Assembly: GCF_900105755.1 (NCBI RefSeq)
Contig: NZ_FNTQ01000001.1
Span: forward strand, 3,472,001 to 3,536,000
DNA from: Streptomyces sp. Ag109_O5-10
GTDB taxonomy: Bacteria; Actinomycetota; Actinomycetes; Streptomycetales; Streptomycetaceae
Length of the DNA stretch: 64,000 nucleotides
Direction of reading: 5' to 3'
A program made the translations under genes and the position numbers. Positions 26,016 to 35,445 of this stretch are shown piece after piece (position 1 is the first letter of the stretch; each line of letters starts with the position of its first letter). The notes under the pieces were generated by a model. That model was not told the DNA's origin. It saw nothing but the letters and a program-made list of their open reading frames with translations, and searched no databases.

Positions 26016-26810
26016 TCACTCCCCCGGCCACTCCGGCCGCCGCTTCTCGTTGAACGCCGCGACCCCTTCCGCCCGGTCCCCCGAGAACGCCACCGTCCGC
26101 CAGGCCGCGTCCTCCACCTCCAGGCCGGCCCGCAGGTCCAGCCCGTGCCCCAGCCGCAACGCGCGCTTCGCCGCCCGCAGGCCCACCGGCGAGTTCGCCG
26201 CCATCCGGGCCGCCAGCTCCAGCGCCGCCTCCCGGTCCTGCCCCTTCTCCACCAGCTCGTCGACGAGACCCAGCGCCCGTGCCTCCGGCGCCTCCACCCG
26301 CCGCGCCGAGAAGATCAGCTCGGCCGCGCGGGCCGCGCCCACCCGGCGCGGCAGCAGCTGCGTGCCACCGCCGCCCGGGATCACGCCCACCGACACCTCG
26401 GGCAGGCCCACCACGGCGGTGCCGTCGGCCACGATCACGTCGCAGGACAGCGCCAGTTCGAAGCCCCCGCCGAGCGCGTAGCCGTGTACGGCGGCGATCG
26501 TCGGCATCGGCAGCTCCAGCACGCCGGTGTACGCCCCGCGCGACAGCGGCCGCGCCCGGAGCAGCTCCGCGTCGCTCATCGCGTTGCGCTCCTTCAGGTC
26601 GGCGCCGACACAGAACGCCCGCTCGTGCGAGGAGGTCAGCACGACCACCCGGGCGTCCCGGTCGGCGCTCAGGGCCGCGCACGCGGCCACGATCGAACGC
26701 GCCATCTCCGCCGACACCGCGTTCATGGCCTGGGGCCGGTCCAGCACGAACTCGGCGACCTTGCCGTGCCGTCGTACCAGCACGAACTCCCCGAACCGCT
26801 CCTCGCTCAC
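26016..26810 (-). CDS. Enoyl-CoA hydratase/isomerase family protein
   Basis: 264 aa from GTG at 26810 with GGAGGG seven bases upstream. Crotonase fold: LDRPQAMNAVS near the N-terminus, first oxyanion residues in SSHERAFCVGADLKER, second in IAAVHGYALGGGFELALSCD, and catalytic Glu in GLPEVSVGVIPGGGG. Hydrates 2-enoyl-CoA or performs related CoA chemistry in fatty-acid or branched-chain degradation. Monocistronic by spacing. Substrate unresolved; the domain call is secure. Confidence 0.92.
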   Translation of the reverse strand: MSEERFGEFVLVRRHGKVAEFVLDRPQAMNAVSAEMARSIVAACAALSADRDARVVVLTSSHERAFCVGADLKERNAMSDAELLRARPLSRGAYTGVLELPMPTIAAVHGYALGGGFELALSCDVIVADGTAVVGLPEVSVGVIPGGGGTQLLPRRVGAARAAELIFSARRVEAPEARALGLVDELVEKGQDREAALELAARMAANSPVGLRAAKRALRLGHGLDLRAGLEVEDAAWRTVAFSGDRAEGVAAFNEKRRPEWPGE

Positions 26811-27022
26811 GACAACGCCCTCCGGTTAACGCGGGTTAACATCTCGACCTCGATCATCGCAGCCGAGATGCGAACGGGAAAGAGCGGCCACCCGGTTCCC
26901 GCATCGAACCCCGGCAACCCGTTCGAGTGACATCCCGCCCAAGTCGCGCCGCACCGCCCAGGGGAGCGCATAACGTGCGCTCGCCATGGCGCATCGGGGG
27001 CGCGAGCGCGCGGGGAGGGATC
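26811..27022. other. Intergenic region with GGTTAAC direct repeats
   Basis: 212 bases. GGTTAAC occurs twice, ten bases apart (26824-26830 and 26834-26840), just upstream of the hydratase start; this may be an operator. The rest shows no gene I can support. Confidence 0.35.
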
Positions 27023-27025
27023 GTG

Positions 27026-27661
27026 ATGACCGAGACGTCGACGCAGCCGGCGCGAGACACCGACCTCACGGAGGTGGAGCCGGCGACGGCCACGGCGCCC
27101 ACCCCGGCCGTCCCGCGCCGCTTGCTTCCGCACCCCCGGGGCCGGCACCGCCGCCCCCGCCCCCGCCGGGTCCTGCTCGTCGCGGGCGGTATCGCGCTGG
27201 CCGCCGGGGCCCTGAGCCTGGTCCGGGTGAGCGTCGATCCGGGCGCGGGCGCCCCCGGCGCCGCCGAGGCGGAACCCCGGCTGGATCCGGGGACCGGGAC
27301 GGACCGGTCGACCCCCGCCGCCGCCATGGTCGCCACCGCCACCGCCATCCCCCGGCCGGACCGCTCGCCCGCCTCGGTGACGGTCGGGGCGAGTCCGGCG
27401 CCGGTGACGGCCTCCACCGTCGTACCCCCGAAGACCGCGCCCGCGAGCCGGCCCGCCGCGCAGTCCACCCCGGGCCCGACCACCATCCCCGAGGCCCCCG
27501 ACACCCCGGCCTCCTCGGCCACCTCGCGGCCGGCCTCGGCACCGCCCGGGAACGCGGCCAGCCCCACGCCGACACCACGGTCCTCCACCCCGGCCGGGTC
27601 CGGCCTCTGCGTCCCGATCATCGGCCTGTGCGTCGGCGGGGCGGCCGCTCCGGGCGGCTGA
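27026..27661 (+). CDS. Single-pass membrane protein with Pro/Ala/Thr-rich extracytoplasmic part
   Basis: 211 aa from ATG 27026, just after GGGAGGGA. N-terminal cytoplasmic part of ~45 residues is rich in Arg (RHRRPRPRRVLL), followed by one membrane helix (LLVAGGIALAAGALSLV), then ~140 residues of Pro, Ala, Thr and Ser that look disordered, ending SGLCVPIIGLCVGG with two Cys. No enzyme or binding domain seen. Unknown function; a cell-envelope structural role is only a guess. Convergent with cya. Confidence 0.7.
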   Translation: MTETSTQPARDTDLTEVEPATATAPTPAVPRRLLPHPRGRHRRPRPRRVLLVAGGIALAAGALSLVRVSVDPGAGAPGAAEAEPRLDPGTGTDRSTPAAAMVATATAIPRPDRSPASVTVGASPAPVTASTVVPPKTAPASRPAAQSTPGPTTIPEAPDTPASSATSRPASAPPGNAASPTPTPRSSTPAGSGLCVPIIGLCVGGAAAPGG

Positions 27662-27700
27662 CGCCGGGACTACGAGGGGGGATCCGCCGGACCGTCGGAC

Positions 27701-28816
27701 CTAGGCGGGCGGGACCGCCTCGTCCCTGCGGGTGAGCAGCCAGGGCTCGACCACGCCCAGGCCACGCACCGGACGCTGCCACATCGGCTGCAACGCGAAG
27801 CGGTACACCGGGGGCTCCTCGCCCTCCTTCTCGGCGGTCGCCGCCTCCTCCGCGGCGGCCGCCTCCGAGGCCGGCGCCTCCCCGACCCGGATCAGTTCCT
27901 CCGCGAACGCGCTGTCCACGAGCACGGCGTCGCGCGGGGCTATCGAGGTGAGGCGGGAGGCGAGGTTCACGGTCGTACCGAAGACATCGCCCATTCGGGT
28001 GGTGACCGTGCCGAAGGCCATGCCGACCCGCAGCTCCGGCATCGTCTCGTCGTTCGCCATGGTCTCCACCAGGCGCAGCGCGATGTCGGCGGCGACACCG
28101 GCGTCGTCGGCCGCGTACAGGACCTCGTCGCCGAGGGTCTTGATGAGCCGGCCGCCACGGGCCGCCACCAGGTCGGCGGCGGTGGTCTCGAAGGCCTCGA
28201 CCAGTTCGCCGAGCTCCTCCTCCTCCATGCGCCGGGTCAGCCGGGTGAAGCCGACGAGGTCGGCGAAGCCGACGGCGAGGCGGCGGTCGACCATCTCCTC
28301 GTCGTCGGTGGCCTGCACGACCCGGCCGGCCGAGGCGGCGAGCTGGCGGCGCCAGACGTAGACGAGGAACTCCTCCAGCTCGGGCAGGAGCAGTTCGACG
28401 ATCGGGTACGTGACCTCGGTGCGGGTCATGCCCGGCTCGGGCGGCTCGGTCAGGCCCTCCAGGAAGGAATCCATCTGCCACTCCGCCAGACGGGCGGTGG
28501 TCTGCCCCGTGGACCGCGCGACCTGCACCGCCATGGCCTCGCTGAGCAGCCCCGCCTCGACGAGACCGGCGAGCCGGCGCAGGGCCAGCACGTCGGCCTC
28601 CGTCAGCGCCTTGGCCTGGCCGATGTCGGCGAAACCCATCGCCCGCCAGAACCTCGACGCCAGCTCCATGGAGACGCCGGCGCTGCGGGCCGCCTGAAAG
28701 GGGGTGTAACGGCGCTCGGCCCCGAGGATCAGGCCTTCGAGACGCAGCGCGAGGGGGTCCTCGCCGGAGTCGGCGGCGTCCGCGCCCTCGCCGGAGCCCG
28801 TGTCGTCGACGGTCAC
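27701..28816 (-). CDS. cya: Class III adenylate cyclase with N-terminal regulatory domain
   Basis: 371 aa from GTG at 28816. Residues ~40-160 form an all-helical regulatory domain (RRYTPFQAARSAGVSMELASRFWRAMG), like the pH-sensing, autoinhibitory N-domain of Mycobacterium Rv1264. The C-terminal half is the class III catalytic domain: metal Asp in GFADLVGFTRL, RGGRLIKTLGDEVLY and VNLASRLTSIA. Converts ATP to cAMP; in S. coelicolor cya is needed for normal germination (literature). Cytoplasmic, with no membrane segments, so not a transmembrane sensor. Position matches the remembered cya locus. Separate transcript; a repeat copy lies upstream, between it and the next gene. Confidence 0.94.
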   Translation of the reverse strand: MTVDDTGSGEGADAADSGEDPLALRLEGLILGAERRYTPFQAARSAGVSMELASRFWRAMGFADIGQAKALTEADVLALRRLAGLVEAGLLSEAMAVQVARSTGQTTARLAEWQMDSFLEGLTEPPEPGMTRTEVTYPIVELLLPELEEFLVYVWRRQLAASAGRVVQATDDEEMVDRRLAVGFADLVGFTRLTRRMEEEELGELVEAFETTAADLVAARGGRLIKTLGDEVLYAADDAGVAADIALRLVETMANDETMPELRVGMAFGTVTTRMGDVFGTTVNLASRLTSIAPRDAVLVDSAFAEELIRVGEAPASEAAAAEEAATAEKEGEEPPVYRFALQPMWQRPVRGLGVVEPWLLTRRDEAVPPA

Positions 28817-28935
28817 GCCTGCTGCCCTTCCGATCTACCGCGGTCGCATACCGACCAGGCTCAACTCTACGGCAGCTGTGCGGTAGCTCACTTCGTGAGG
28901 TAAGCCGACATCGGGGTGGTGAGGGGGCGAGTTTC

Positions 28936-29040
28936 CGGTGCGGATGGGTGGGGGCCGGCCGCGCAGTTCCCCGCGCCCCTTACGGGGCGCTCCCCGGCCG
29001 TCTCTCCGGCGCCGGTACGCGTCCCCACCCCGGCCCCGGG
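28936..29040 (+). repeat. Intergenic GC-rich repeat, copy d
   Basis: Core CCGCGCAGTTCCCCGCGCCCCTTACGGGGCGC followed by a TACGCGTCCCCACC tail; located between the cya start and the birA stop. (Longest quoted run split: CCGCGCAGTTCCCC / GCGCCCCTTACGGGGCGC.). Confidence 0.75.
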
Positions 29041-29042
29041 CC

Positions 29043-29918
29043 TCATGCGGGCCGTAGGTGCACGATGTCCCCCGCACCCACCGGCTCCTGGACCCCCTCC
29101 TTCGTGGCGATCACCAGTCTGCCGTCGCCGTCGACCGCCACCGCCTCGCCGACCAGCGCCCGGTCCCCGGGCAGTTCCGCCCGCACCGTCCGCCCCAGCG
29201 TCGCGCAACCCGCCGCGTAGGCCTCCTGGAGCCCGCTCACGCCCGGATCGCCGCCCGCCGCACGCCAGCGCCCGTACCAGTCCTCCAGGGACCGCAGGAC
29301 GGCCCGCAGCAGCGTCTCCCGGTCCGTGCTCACCGCCCCGGCCAGCGCCAGCGACCCGGCCTGCGGCACCGGCAGCTCCGCCGCGCGGAGCGTGACGTTG
29401 ATGCCGACGCCGACCACCACCCCGTCCTCACCGGCCCGCTCCGCGAGGATGCCCCCGGCCTTGCGCTCCTCGTCACCGACGGTGACCAGGAGGTCGTTCG
29501 GCCACTTGAGCGCCGTGTCGACGCCCGCCGCCCGCGCCAGCCCCGTCGCCACCGCCACCCCCGTGAGCAGCGGCAGCCAGCCCCAGCGGGCCACCGGCAC
29601 CTCGGCCGGCTTCAGCAGCACCGAGAAGAACAGGCCCGAGCGCGGCGGCGCCGTCCACTGCCGGTCCAGCCGTCCCCGTCCCGCCGTCTGCTCCTCGGCG
29701 ACCAGCACCGCGCCCTCGTCGGCGCCCCCCGCGACGGCCCGCGCCACGAGGTCGGAATTGGTGGAGCCGGTACGGCCCACGACCTCGATGTCGCAGTACA
29801 GGCCTTCGTGCCCGCCGTCCCGCACCAGGGCCCGACGCAACCCCGCCCCGTTCAGCGGTGGACGGTCCAGGTCGGACCAACGATTGTTGTTCGCATCTGC
29901 TGCATCTCGCGGCGTCAT
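29043..29918 (-). CDS. birA: Biotin-[acetyl-CoA-carboxylase] ligase
   Basis: 291 aa from ATG at 29918. Catalytic core: TGSTNSDLVARAV (biotin site), GRGRLDRQW (the adenylate-binding loop), KWPNDLLV, and a small C-terminal SH3-like domain (VRAELPGDRALVGEAVAVD). It lacks an N-terminal winged helix, so it is a class I ligase without repressor function. Attaches biotin to carboxyl carrier domains. It is divergent from pccB and close to accA2, whose product carries the EAMKMEQ biotin site, so the likely substrate is next door. The pccB start is 110 bp away, a shared promoter region. Confidence 0.95.
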   Translation of the reverse strand: MTPRDAADANNNRWSDLDRPPLNGAGLRRALVRDGGHEGLYCDIEVVGRTGSTNSDLVARAVAGGADEGAVLVAEEQTAGRGRLDRQWTAPPRSGLFFSVLLKPAEVPVARWGWLPLLTGVAVATGLARAAGVDTALKWPNDLLVTVGDEERKAGGILAERAGEDGVVVGVGINVTLRAAELPVPQAGSLALAGAVSTDRETLLRAVLRSLEDWYGRWRAAGGDPGVSGLQEAYAAGCATLGRTVRAELPGDRALVGEAVAVDGDGRLVIATKEGVQEPVGAGDIVHLRPA

Positions 29919-30028
29919 GCAAGCCACCCTAGGTGTGTTGTACGCCGCACTGCCGTTTGGTAGGCGCCCCACTACGCTACGGATGAGTAACCGTCCCCCC
30001 TTTTGAGCAGGCAGGGAGCCGCATCCCG

Positions 30029-31612
30029 ATGTCCGAGCCGGAAGAGATCGACATTCACACGACCGCGGGGAAGCTCGCGGATCTCCAGCGCCGTGTCCAC
30101 GAAGCGACACACGCCGGTTCGGAGCGCGCCGTCGAGAAGCAGCACGCCAAGGGCAAGCTGACGGCCCGTGAGCGGATCGAGCTGCTCCTCGACGAGGGCT
30201 CCTTCATCGAGCTGGACGAGTTCGCCCGGCACCGCTCCACCAACTTCGGCCTGGAGAAGAACCGCCCCTACGGCGACGGCGTCGTCACCGGGTACGGCAC
30301 GGTCGACGGGCGTCCCGTCGCCGTCTTCTCGCAGGACTTCACCGTCTTCGGCGGCGCCCTCGGCGAGGTCTACGGCCAGAAGATCGTGAAGGTCATGGAC
30401 TTCGCCCTGAAGACCGGCTGCCCGGTCATCGGCATCAACGACTCCGGCGGCGCCCGGATCCAGGAGGGGGTCGCCTCCCTCGGCGCGTACGGCGAGATCT
30501 TCCGCCGCAACACCCACGCGAGCGGCGTGATCCCGCAGATCTCGCTCGTCGTCGGCCCCTGCGCGGGCGGCGCCGTGTACTCCCCGGCCATCACCGACTT
30601 CACGGTCATGGTCGACCAGACGTCCCACATGTTCATCACGGGACCGGACGTCATCAAGACGGTCACCGGCGAGGACGTCGGCTTCGAGGAGCTGGGCGGC
30701 GCCCGGACCCACAACTCCGTCTCCGGCGTGGCCCACCACATGGCCGGCGACGAGAAGGACGCCGTCGAGTACGTCAAGCAGCTGCTGTCGTACCTGCCGT
30801 CCAACAACCTCTCCGAGCCCCCGGTCTTCCCCGAGGAGGCCGACCTCGCGGTCACCGACGAGGACCGCGAGCTGGACACCCTGGTCCCGGACAGCGCGAA
30901 CCAGCCGTACGACATCCACACGGTGATCGAACACGTCCTCGACGACGGCGAGTTCTTCGAGACGCAGGCCCTGTTCGCCCCGAACATCGTCACCGGCTTC
31001 GGCCGCGTGGAGGGCCACCCGGTCGGCATCGTCGCCAACCAGCCGATGCAGTTCGCGGGCTGCCTGGACATCAAGGCGAGCGAGAAGGCCTCCCGCTTCG
31101 TCCGCACCTGCGACGCCTTCAACGTCCCGGTCATCACCTTCGTCGACGTCCCCGGCTTCCTGCCCGGCGTCGACCAGGAGCACGACGGCATCATCCGCCG
31201 CGGCGCCAAGCTGATCTACGCCTACGCCGAGGCCACCGTCCCCCTCATCACCGTCATCACCCGCAAGGCCTTCGGCGGCGCCTACGACGTCATGGGCTCC
31301 AAGCACCTGGGCGCCGACCTCAACCTCGCCTGGCCCACCGCCCAGATCGCCGTCATGGGCGCCCAGGGCGCGGTCAACATCCTGCACCGCCGCACCATCG
31401 CGGAGGCGGCCGACGTCGAGGCCACCCGGGCGCAGCTCATCCAGGAGTACGAGGACACCCTCCTCAACCCCTACACGGCGGCCGAACGCGGTTACATCGA
31501 CGCGGTCATCATGCCGTCGGACACCCGCCGCCACGTCGTACGGGGCCTGCGCCAGCTCCGCACCAAGCGCGAGTCACTGCCCCCGAAGAAGCACGGCAAC
31601 ATCCCCCTCTAA
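30029..31612 (+). CDS. pccB: Propionyl-CoA carboxylase beta subunit (carboxyltransferase)
   Basis: 527 aa from ATG 30029. Complete carboxyltransferase of the acyl-CoA carboxylase type: N-terminal CoA-binding half ([33 protein letters not shown]) and C-terminal biotin-binding half ([33 protein letters not shown]). Transfers CO2 from biotin to propionyl-CoA, giving methylmalonyl-CoA, an extender unit for polyketides. It is followed by the epsilon subunit gene (9 bp) and works with the biotinylated AccA2 protein (33596). Matches S. coelicolor pccB by order and sequence from memory. Confidence 0.96.
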   Translation: MSEPEEIDIHTTAGKLADLQRRVHEATHAGSERAVEKQHAKGKLTARERIELLLDEGSFIELDEFARHRSTNFGLEKNRPYGDGVVTGYGTVDGRPVAVFSQDFTVFGGALGEVYGQKIVKVMDFALKTGCPVIGINDSGGARIQEGVASLGAYGEIFRRNTHASGVIPQISLVVGPCAGGAVYSPAITDFTVMVDQTSHMFITGPDVIKTVTGEDVGFEELGGARTHNSVSGVAHHMAGDEKDAVEYVKQLLSYLPSNNLSEPPVFPEEADLAVTDEDRELDTLVPDSANQPYDIHTVIEHVLDDGEFFETQALFAPNIVTGFGRVEGHPVGIVANQPMQFAGCLDIKASEKASRFVRTCDAFNVPVITFVDVPGFLPGVDQEHDGIIRRGAKLIYAYAEATVPLITVITRKAFGGAYDVMGSKHLGADLNLAWPTAQIAVMGAQGAVNILHRRTIAEAADVEATRAQLIQEYEDTLLNPYTAAERGYIDAVIMPSDTRRHVVRGLRQLRTKRESLPPKKHGNIPL

Positions 31613-31621
31613 GGAGCCGCT

Positions 31622-31831
31622 GTGACGATCAAGGTCATACGGGGCAACCCGACCCCGGAGGAGCTGGCCGCCGCCCTGGCGGTCGTAAGGGCCCGTGCGG
31701 CTGCCCTCGCGGCCGTCCCGCCCGGCACCCCGCGACCCGCGAGCGCGTGGTCCGACCCGGGCCGCATCGCCCAGCAGCGGATCCCAGCCCCGAGTCCAAG
31801 CGCATGGAGCCGCACCTACTGGCCCTCCTGA
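31622..31831 (+). CDS. pccE: Acyl-CoA carboxylase epsilon subunit
   Basis: 69 aa from GTG 31622. MTIKVIRGNPTPEELAAALAV is the hallmark start of PccE/AccE, then an Ala/Arg-rich helix (VVRARAAALAAVPPG) and a short tail with WSDPGR, as expected. Small subunit that raises carboxylase activity in actinomycetes. Nine bases after pccB, so co-transcribed. Confidence 0.93.
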   Translation: MTIKVIRGNPTPEELAAALAVVRARAAALAAVPPGTPRPASAWSDPGRIAQQRIPAPSPSAWSRTYWPS

Positions 31832-31884
31832 GCCACCCCTGGGGGCGAGGAACCGCGCACCCAAGCGGAACCCCGGGCCCCGAT

Positions 31885-31902
31885 CTGAGTACCCCTACTC
31901 AG
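31885..31902. promoter_or_regulatory. Palindrome CTGAGTA-N4-TACTCAG
   Basis: Perfect 7-bp arms at 31885-31891 and 31896-31902, 35 bp upstream of a small membrane protein start. Likely an operator or a short hairpin between pccE and the next gene; regulator unknown. Confidence 0.5.
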
Positions 31903-31936
31903 GCGCCCGAGGTCGGCCGGGCCCCACGCTGGGGGC

Positions 31937-32065
31937 ATGCTCTGGTCGGACCCCGAAGACGAGCCGCCGAAGGACCTGCAGGACATGCAGAACACCCTCC
32001 GGCGGCTCGGCGTCTTCCTGGCCCTGGTGATGGTCGTCCTGATGATCGTGCTGGGCGTGAGGTGA
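31937..32065 (+). CDS. Small single-pass membrane protein (42 aa)
   Basis: From ATG 31937, with GGGGG just upstream. Reads [19 protein letters not shown] then [22 protein letters not shown] and TGA at 32063-32065. Acidic amphipathic N-terminus, a single membrane helix and a basic C-terminal end. It is codirectional between pccE and maf with short gaps. Its own operator-like palindrome is upstream. Probably a real conserved small protein, function unknown; codon use is strongly G/C-ending as in the neighbours. Confidence 0.72.
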   Translation: MLWSDPEDEPPKDLQDMQNTLRRLGVFLALVMVVLMIVLGVR

Positions 32066-32102
32066 GCAACCCTCTGCCGGCCCCCACCGATACGCTGCCC
32101 CC

Positions 32103-32705
32103 ATGCGCAGACTCGTCCTCGCCTCCCAGTCCCCCGCCCGGCTGAACCTCCTGCGCCAGGCGGGCCTCGCCCCCGAGGTGATCGTCAGCGGCGTCGACGA
32201 GGAGGCCGTCACCGCACCCACCCCGGCCGACCTGGCCCTCGCCCTCGCGGAGGCGAAGGCGTCCGTCGTCGCCGCCCGCCCCGACGTGCAGGGCGCGATC
32301 GTCATCGGCTGCGACTCCGTGCTCGACCTCGACGGCCGCGCCCTCGGCAAGCCGGGCGACGCCGAGGAGGCCACCGCCCGCTGGAAGTCGATGCGCGGCC
32401 GGGCCGGCACCCTGCAGACCGGGCACTGCGTCTGGGACACGGCGAGCAAGCGCTGGGTGTCGGCGGTCGCGTCCACGGTCGTACGGTTCGGCGAGCCCAC
32501 CGACGAGGAGATCGCCGCGTACGTCGCCACCGGCGAACCCCTCTACGTGGCCGGAGCGTTCACCCTGGACGGCCGCAGCGCGCCGTTCGTCGAAGGCATC
32601 GACGGCGACCACGGCAACGTGATCGGCATCAGCCTGCCCCTGGTCCGCCGGCTCCTGGCGGAGCTCGGCGTCGGCATCACGGAGTTGTGGGCGCCGGCGG
32701 AGTGA
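32103..32705 (+). CDS. maf: Maf-type nucleoside triphosphate pyrophosphatase
   Basis: 200 aa from ATG 32103. The Maf signature [18 protein letters not shown] (with the SQSPAR loop) opens the protein; Asp residues in [12 protein letters not shown] and the helical tail ([15 protein letters not shown]) complete the fold. Hydrolyses non-canonical or modified nucleotides such as dUTP or m5UTP; linked to septum regulation in B. subtilis. Cytoplasmic. It lies 37 bp after the small membrane protein, and its end overlaps the convergent membrane protein by 29 bp. Confidence 0.93.
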   Translation: MRRLVLASQSPARLNLLRQAGLAPEVIVSGVDEEAVTAPTPADLALALAEAKASVVAARPDVQGAIVIGCDSVLDLDGRALGKPGDAEEATARWKSMRGRAGTLQTGHCVWDTASKRWVSAVASTVVRFGEPTDEEIAAYVATGEPLYVAGAFTLDGRSAPFVEGIDGDHGNVIGISLPLVRRLLAELGVGITELWAPAE

Positions 32706-33243
32706 ACGGCCCGGCGGGCGGCGTGTCGTTCTTCGCCTCCGCCCCCGGCCCCGGTTCCGGCTCGCTCGCGGGCCCGGAACCGGTTTCGTCCCCGCCGTCG
32801 GCTCCGGCCCCTGCCGCACCGGCCCCGTCCACCTGGTCGTACGTCATCAGCAGCAGTACGACGAGCGCGAGGACGACCACCATGAACAGGAACGCCTGCC
32901 AGCCGATCAGCCCCCACGACACGGCACCCAGGAGGGCGTGCACGACCGCCACGCTGATCAGCAGCACCCGGCCGAGGCCGGCGGGCGGCCGGTTGCGGAC
33001 GGCGACCAGCAGGGCCACCAGGCCGCACAGCGCGAAGTAGAGGCCGAAGACCACCGCGCCGCCCTTCGCGGACACCGACATCTTGTCCGGGTCGAGGCCG
33101 GCCAGGGACATGTCCTGGCGGTCGACGACCATGCCCATGAACCAGTTGAGTGCCGCGATGCCCACTGCCTCGGCGAAGAGTATGACCGCCACGGCCCACG
33201 CCACCGGTCTGCGCACCACCGGTCCCCACCCACTTTCGTTCAC
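32677..33243 (-). CDS. Integral membrane protein, four predicted helices
   Basis: 188 aa from GTG at 33243 ([15 protein letters not shown]); an upstream ATG at 33372 would add a long non-membrane stretch. About four hydrophobic segments ([75 protein letters not shown]), ending in a Gly/Ala/Glu/Pro-rich cytoplasmic tail of ~55 residues. Family not recognised. Its 3' end overlaps the maf gene by 29 bp on the opposite strand. A palindrome (33267-33283) lies 23 bp upstream of the start. Confidence 0.75.
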   Translation of the reverse strand: MNESGWGPVVRRPVAWAVAVILFAEAVGIAALNWFMGMVVDRQDMSLAGLDPDKMSVSAKGGAVVFGLYFALCGLVALLVAVRNRPPAGLGRVLLISVAVVHALLGAVSWGLIGWQAFLFMVVVLALVVLLLMTYDQVDGAGAAGAGADGGDETGSGPASEPEPGPGAEAKNDTPPAGPFTPPAPTTP

Positions 33244-33595
33244 GGCCCGGACCCGAGCCGGTGTTACTTGAAGTACGTTCAAGACATCGCGAACGCTACT
33301 AACGGGTAAACCGCGGGACAAGGGTCCGGTCGGCAGCAAAGAAACGTTGGGCCATTCGTAGGGACTCAACAAAGAAACCGAGTGGGGCGCGGCACGCTCT
33401 CACAGAGACCTTGACCACATGACAGGGCTAGGGTTTTCCGAAGGAGTCCTGCGTACCGAGGTGCGACAAGGGATTTCCCGGGTCGGGTGAGCTTCGCATC
33501 ACGCTCCGTGTGGGCAAGGTCACCATTGGGGACGGGTCGAAGTGTCGTGTCGGCAGTCCCTAAACTCGGCTTGTTTCAAGGAGGGAGCCTCAATC
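33244..33595. other. Divergent promoter region between membrane protein and accA2
   Basis: 352 bases without a supported gene. Contains the palindrome CTTGAA-GTACG-TTCAAG (33267-33283), close to the membrane-protein start, and an A/T-richer segment before accA2 with TAAACT (33561-33566) as a possible -10 and the strong ribosome site AAGGAGG (33578-33584). No riboswitch or RNA gene could be recognised. The accA2 promoter is probably in the last 60 bases. Confidence 0.4.
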
Positions 33596-35368
33596 GTGCG
33601 CAAGGTGCTCATCGCCAACCGTGGCGAAATCGCTGTCCGCGTGGCCCGGGCCTGCCGGGACGCCGGGATCGCGAGCGTGGCCGTCTACGCGGAACCGGAC
33701 CGGGACGCTCTGCACGTCCGCGCCGCGGATGAGGCGTTCGCCCTGGGCGGTGACACCCCCGCCACCAGCTACCTGGACATCTCCAAGGTCCTCAACGCCG
33801 CCCGCGAAGCCGGCGCGGACGCCGTCCACCCCGGCTACGGGTTCCTCTCGGAGAACGCCGAGTTCGCGCAGGCGGTCCTGGACGCGGGCCTGACCTGGAT
33901 CGGCCCGCCGCCGCAGGCCATCCGAGACCTGGGCGACAAGGTGGCCGCCCGGCACATCGCCCAGCGGGCGGGCGCGCCCCTGGTGGCCGGCACCCCGGAC
34001 CCGGTCTCGGGTGCCGACGAGGTCGTGGCGTTCGCCGAGGAGCACGGCCTGCCGATCGCCATCAAGGCGGCCTTCGGCGGCGGCGGGCGCGGGCTGAAGG
34101 TCGCCCGCACCCTCGAAGAGGTCCCGGAGCTGTACGACTCCGCCGTCCGTGAGGCGGTGGCCGCCTTCGGCCGCGGCGAGTGCTTCGTGGAGCGCTACCT
34201 GGACCGCCCCCGGCACGTGGAGACCCAGTGCCTGGCCGACACCCACGGCAACGTCGTGGTCGTCTCCACCCGTGACTGCTCGCTCCAGCGCCGCCACCAG
34301 AAGCTGGTCGAGGAGGCCCCCGCGCCCTTCCTCTCCGAGGCCCAGATGGCCGAGCTGTACCGCGCCTCCAAGGCCATCCTCAAGGAGGCCGGCTACGTCG
34401 GCGCGGGCACCTGCGAGTTCCTGGTCGGGCAGGACGGCACGATCTCCTTCCTGGAGGTCAACACCCGCCTCCAGGTCGAGCACCCGGTGACCGAGGAGGT
34501 CGCCGGCATCGACCTGGTCCGCGAGATGTTCCGCATCGCCGACGGCGAGGAACTCGGCTACGGCGACCCGGAGCTGCGCGGTCATTCCTTCGAGTTCCGC
34601 ATCAACGGCGAGGACCCGGGCCGCAACTTCCTGCCCGCCCCCGGCACGGTCACCCGCTTCGACGCGCCCTCCGGCCCCGGTGTCCGCCTGGACGCGGGCG
34701 TGGAGGCCGGCTCGGTCATCGGCCCCGCCTGGGACTCCCTGCTGGCCAAGCTGGTCGTCACCGGCCGGACCCGCGCCGAGGCCCTGCAGCGGGCCGCCCG
34801 GGCCCTGGACGAGTTCCAGGTCGAGGGCATGGCCACGGCGATCCCGTTCCACCGGGTCGTCGTCCGTGACCCGGCGTTCGCTCCCGAGCTGACGGGCTCC
34901 GAGGACCCGTTCACGGTCCACACCCGGTGGATCGAGACCGAGTTCGTCAACGAGATCAAGCCCTTCACCGCCCCGGCCGACGCCGAGGCCGAGGAGGAGG
35001 CCGGCCGCGAGACGGTCGTCGTCGAGGTCGGCGGCAAGCGCCTGGAGGTCTCCCTCCCGGCGTCCCTGGGGATGACCCTGGCCCGCACCGGCCTGGCCGC
35101 GGGCGCCAAGCCGAAGCGCCGCGCCGCGAAGAAGTCCGGCCCGGCCGCCTCCGGCGACACCCTCGCCTCGCCGATGCAGGGCACGATCGTCAAGGTCGCG
35201 GTCGAGGAGGGCCAGGAGGTCGAGGAGGGCGACCTGATCGTCGTACTCGAGGCGATGAAGATGGAGCAGCCGCTCAACGCCCACAAGGCCGGCACCGTCA
35301 AGGGCCTCGCGGCCGAGGTCGGCGCCTCCCTCACCTCCGGCGCCGTGATCTGCGAGATCAAGGACTGA
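33596..35368 (+). CDS. accA2: Acyl-CoA carboxylase alpha chain (biotin carboxylase plus BCCP)
   Basis: 590 aa from GTG 33596, 11 bases after AAGGAGG; the longer frame upstream is not used. Biotin carboxylase: [25 protein letters not shown]-grasp GGGGRGLK, catalytic [16 protein letters not shown]. Residues ~440-510 are a linker, and the C-terminal carrier domain holds the biotin lysine in [10 protein letters not shown] (~557). It makes carboxybiotin for acetyl-, propionyl- and butyryl-CoA carboxylases, with PccB or AccB partners. Together with pccB, pccE and the nearby birA it forms a carboxylase locus. A terminator follows. Confidence 0.96.
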   Translation: MRKVLIANRGEIAVRVARACRDAGIASVAVYAEPDRDALHVRAADEAFALGGDTPATSYLDISKVLNAAREAGADAVHPGYGFLSENAEFAQAVLDAGLTWIGPPPQAIRDLGDKVAARHIAQRAGAPLVAGTPDPVSGADEVVAFAEEHGLPIAIKAAFGGGGRGLKVARTLEEVPELYDSAVREAVAAFGRGECFVERYLDRPRHVETQCLADTHGNVVVVSTRDCSLQRRHQKLVEEAPAPFLSEAQMAELYRASKAILKEAGYVGAGTCEFLVGQDGTISFLEVNTRLQVEHPVTEEVAGIDLVREMFRIADGEELGYGDPELRGHSFEFRINGEDPGRNFLPAPGTVTRFDAPSGPGVRLDAGVEAGSVIGPAWDSLLAKLVVTGRTRAEALQRAARALDEFQVEGMATAIPFHRVVVRDPAFAPELTGSEDPFTVHTRWIETEFVNEIKPFTAPADAEAEEEAGRETVVVEVGGKRLEVSLPASLGMTLARTGLAAGAKPKRRAAKKSGPAASGDTLASPMQGTIVKVAVEEGQEVEEGDLIVVLEAMKMEQPLNAHKAGTVKGLAAEVGASLTSGAVICEIKD

Positions 35369-35387
35369 CGCCACCCCGCACCACACC

Positions 35388-35416
35388 GCCCGGCGAACGT
35401 CACCCGTTCGCCGGGC
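35388..35416. terminator. Terminator of accA2
   Basis: Perfect 12-bp arms (GCCCGGCGAACG and complement) with loop TCACC, 20 bp after the stop and 30 bp before the next start. Confidence 0.8.
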
Positions 35417-35445
35417 ACCCGACTTTCTGGACGGCTTCCCGGAAC

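Noticed and set aside
33244..33595. Riboswitch or biotin/acyl-CoA RNA element before accA2
   Set aside because: No conserved aptamer or T-box layout could be drawn; only ordinary promoter-like features.
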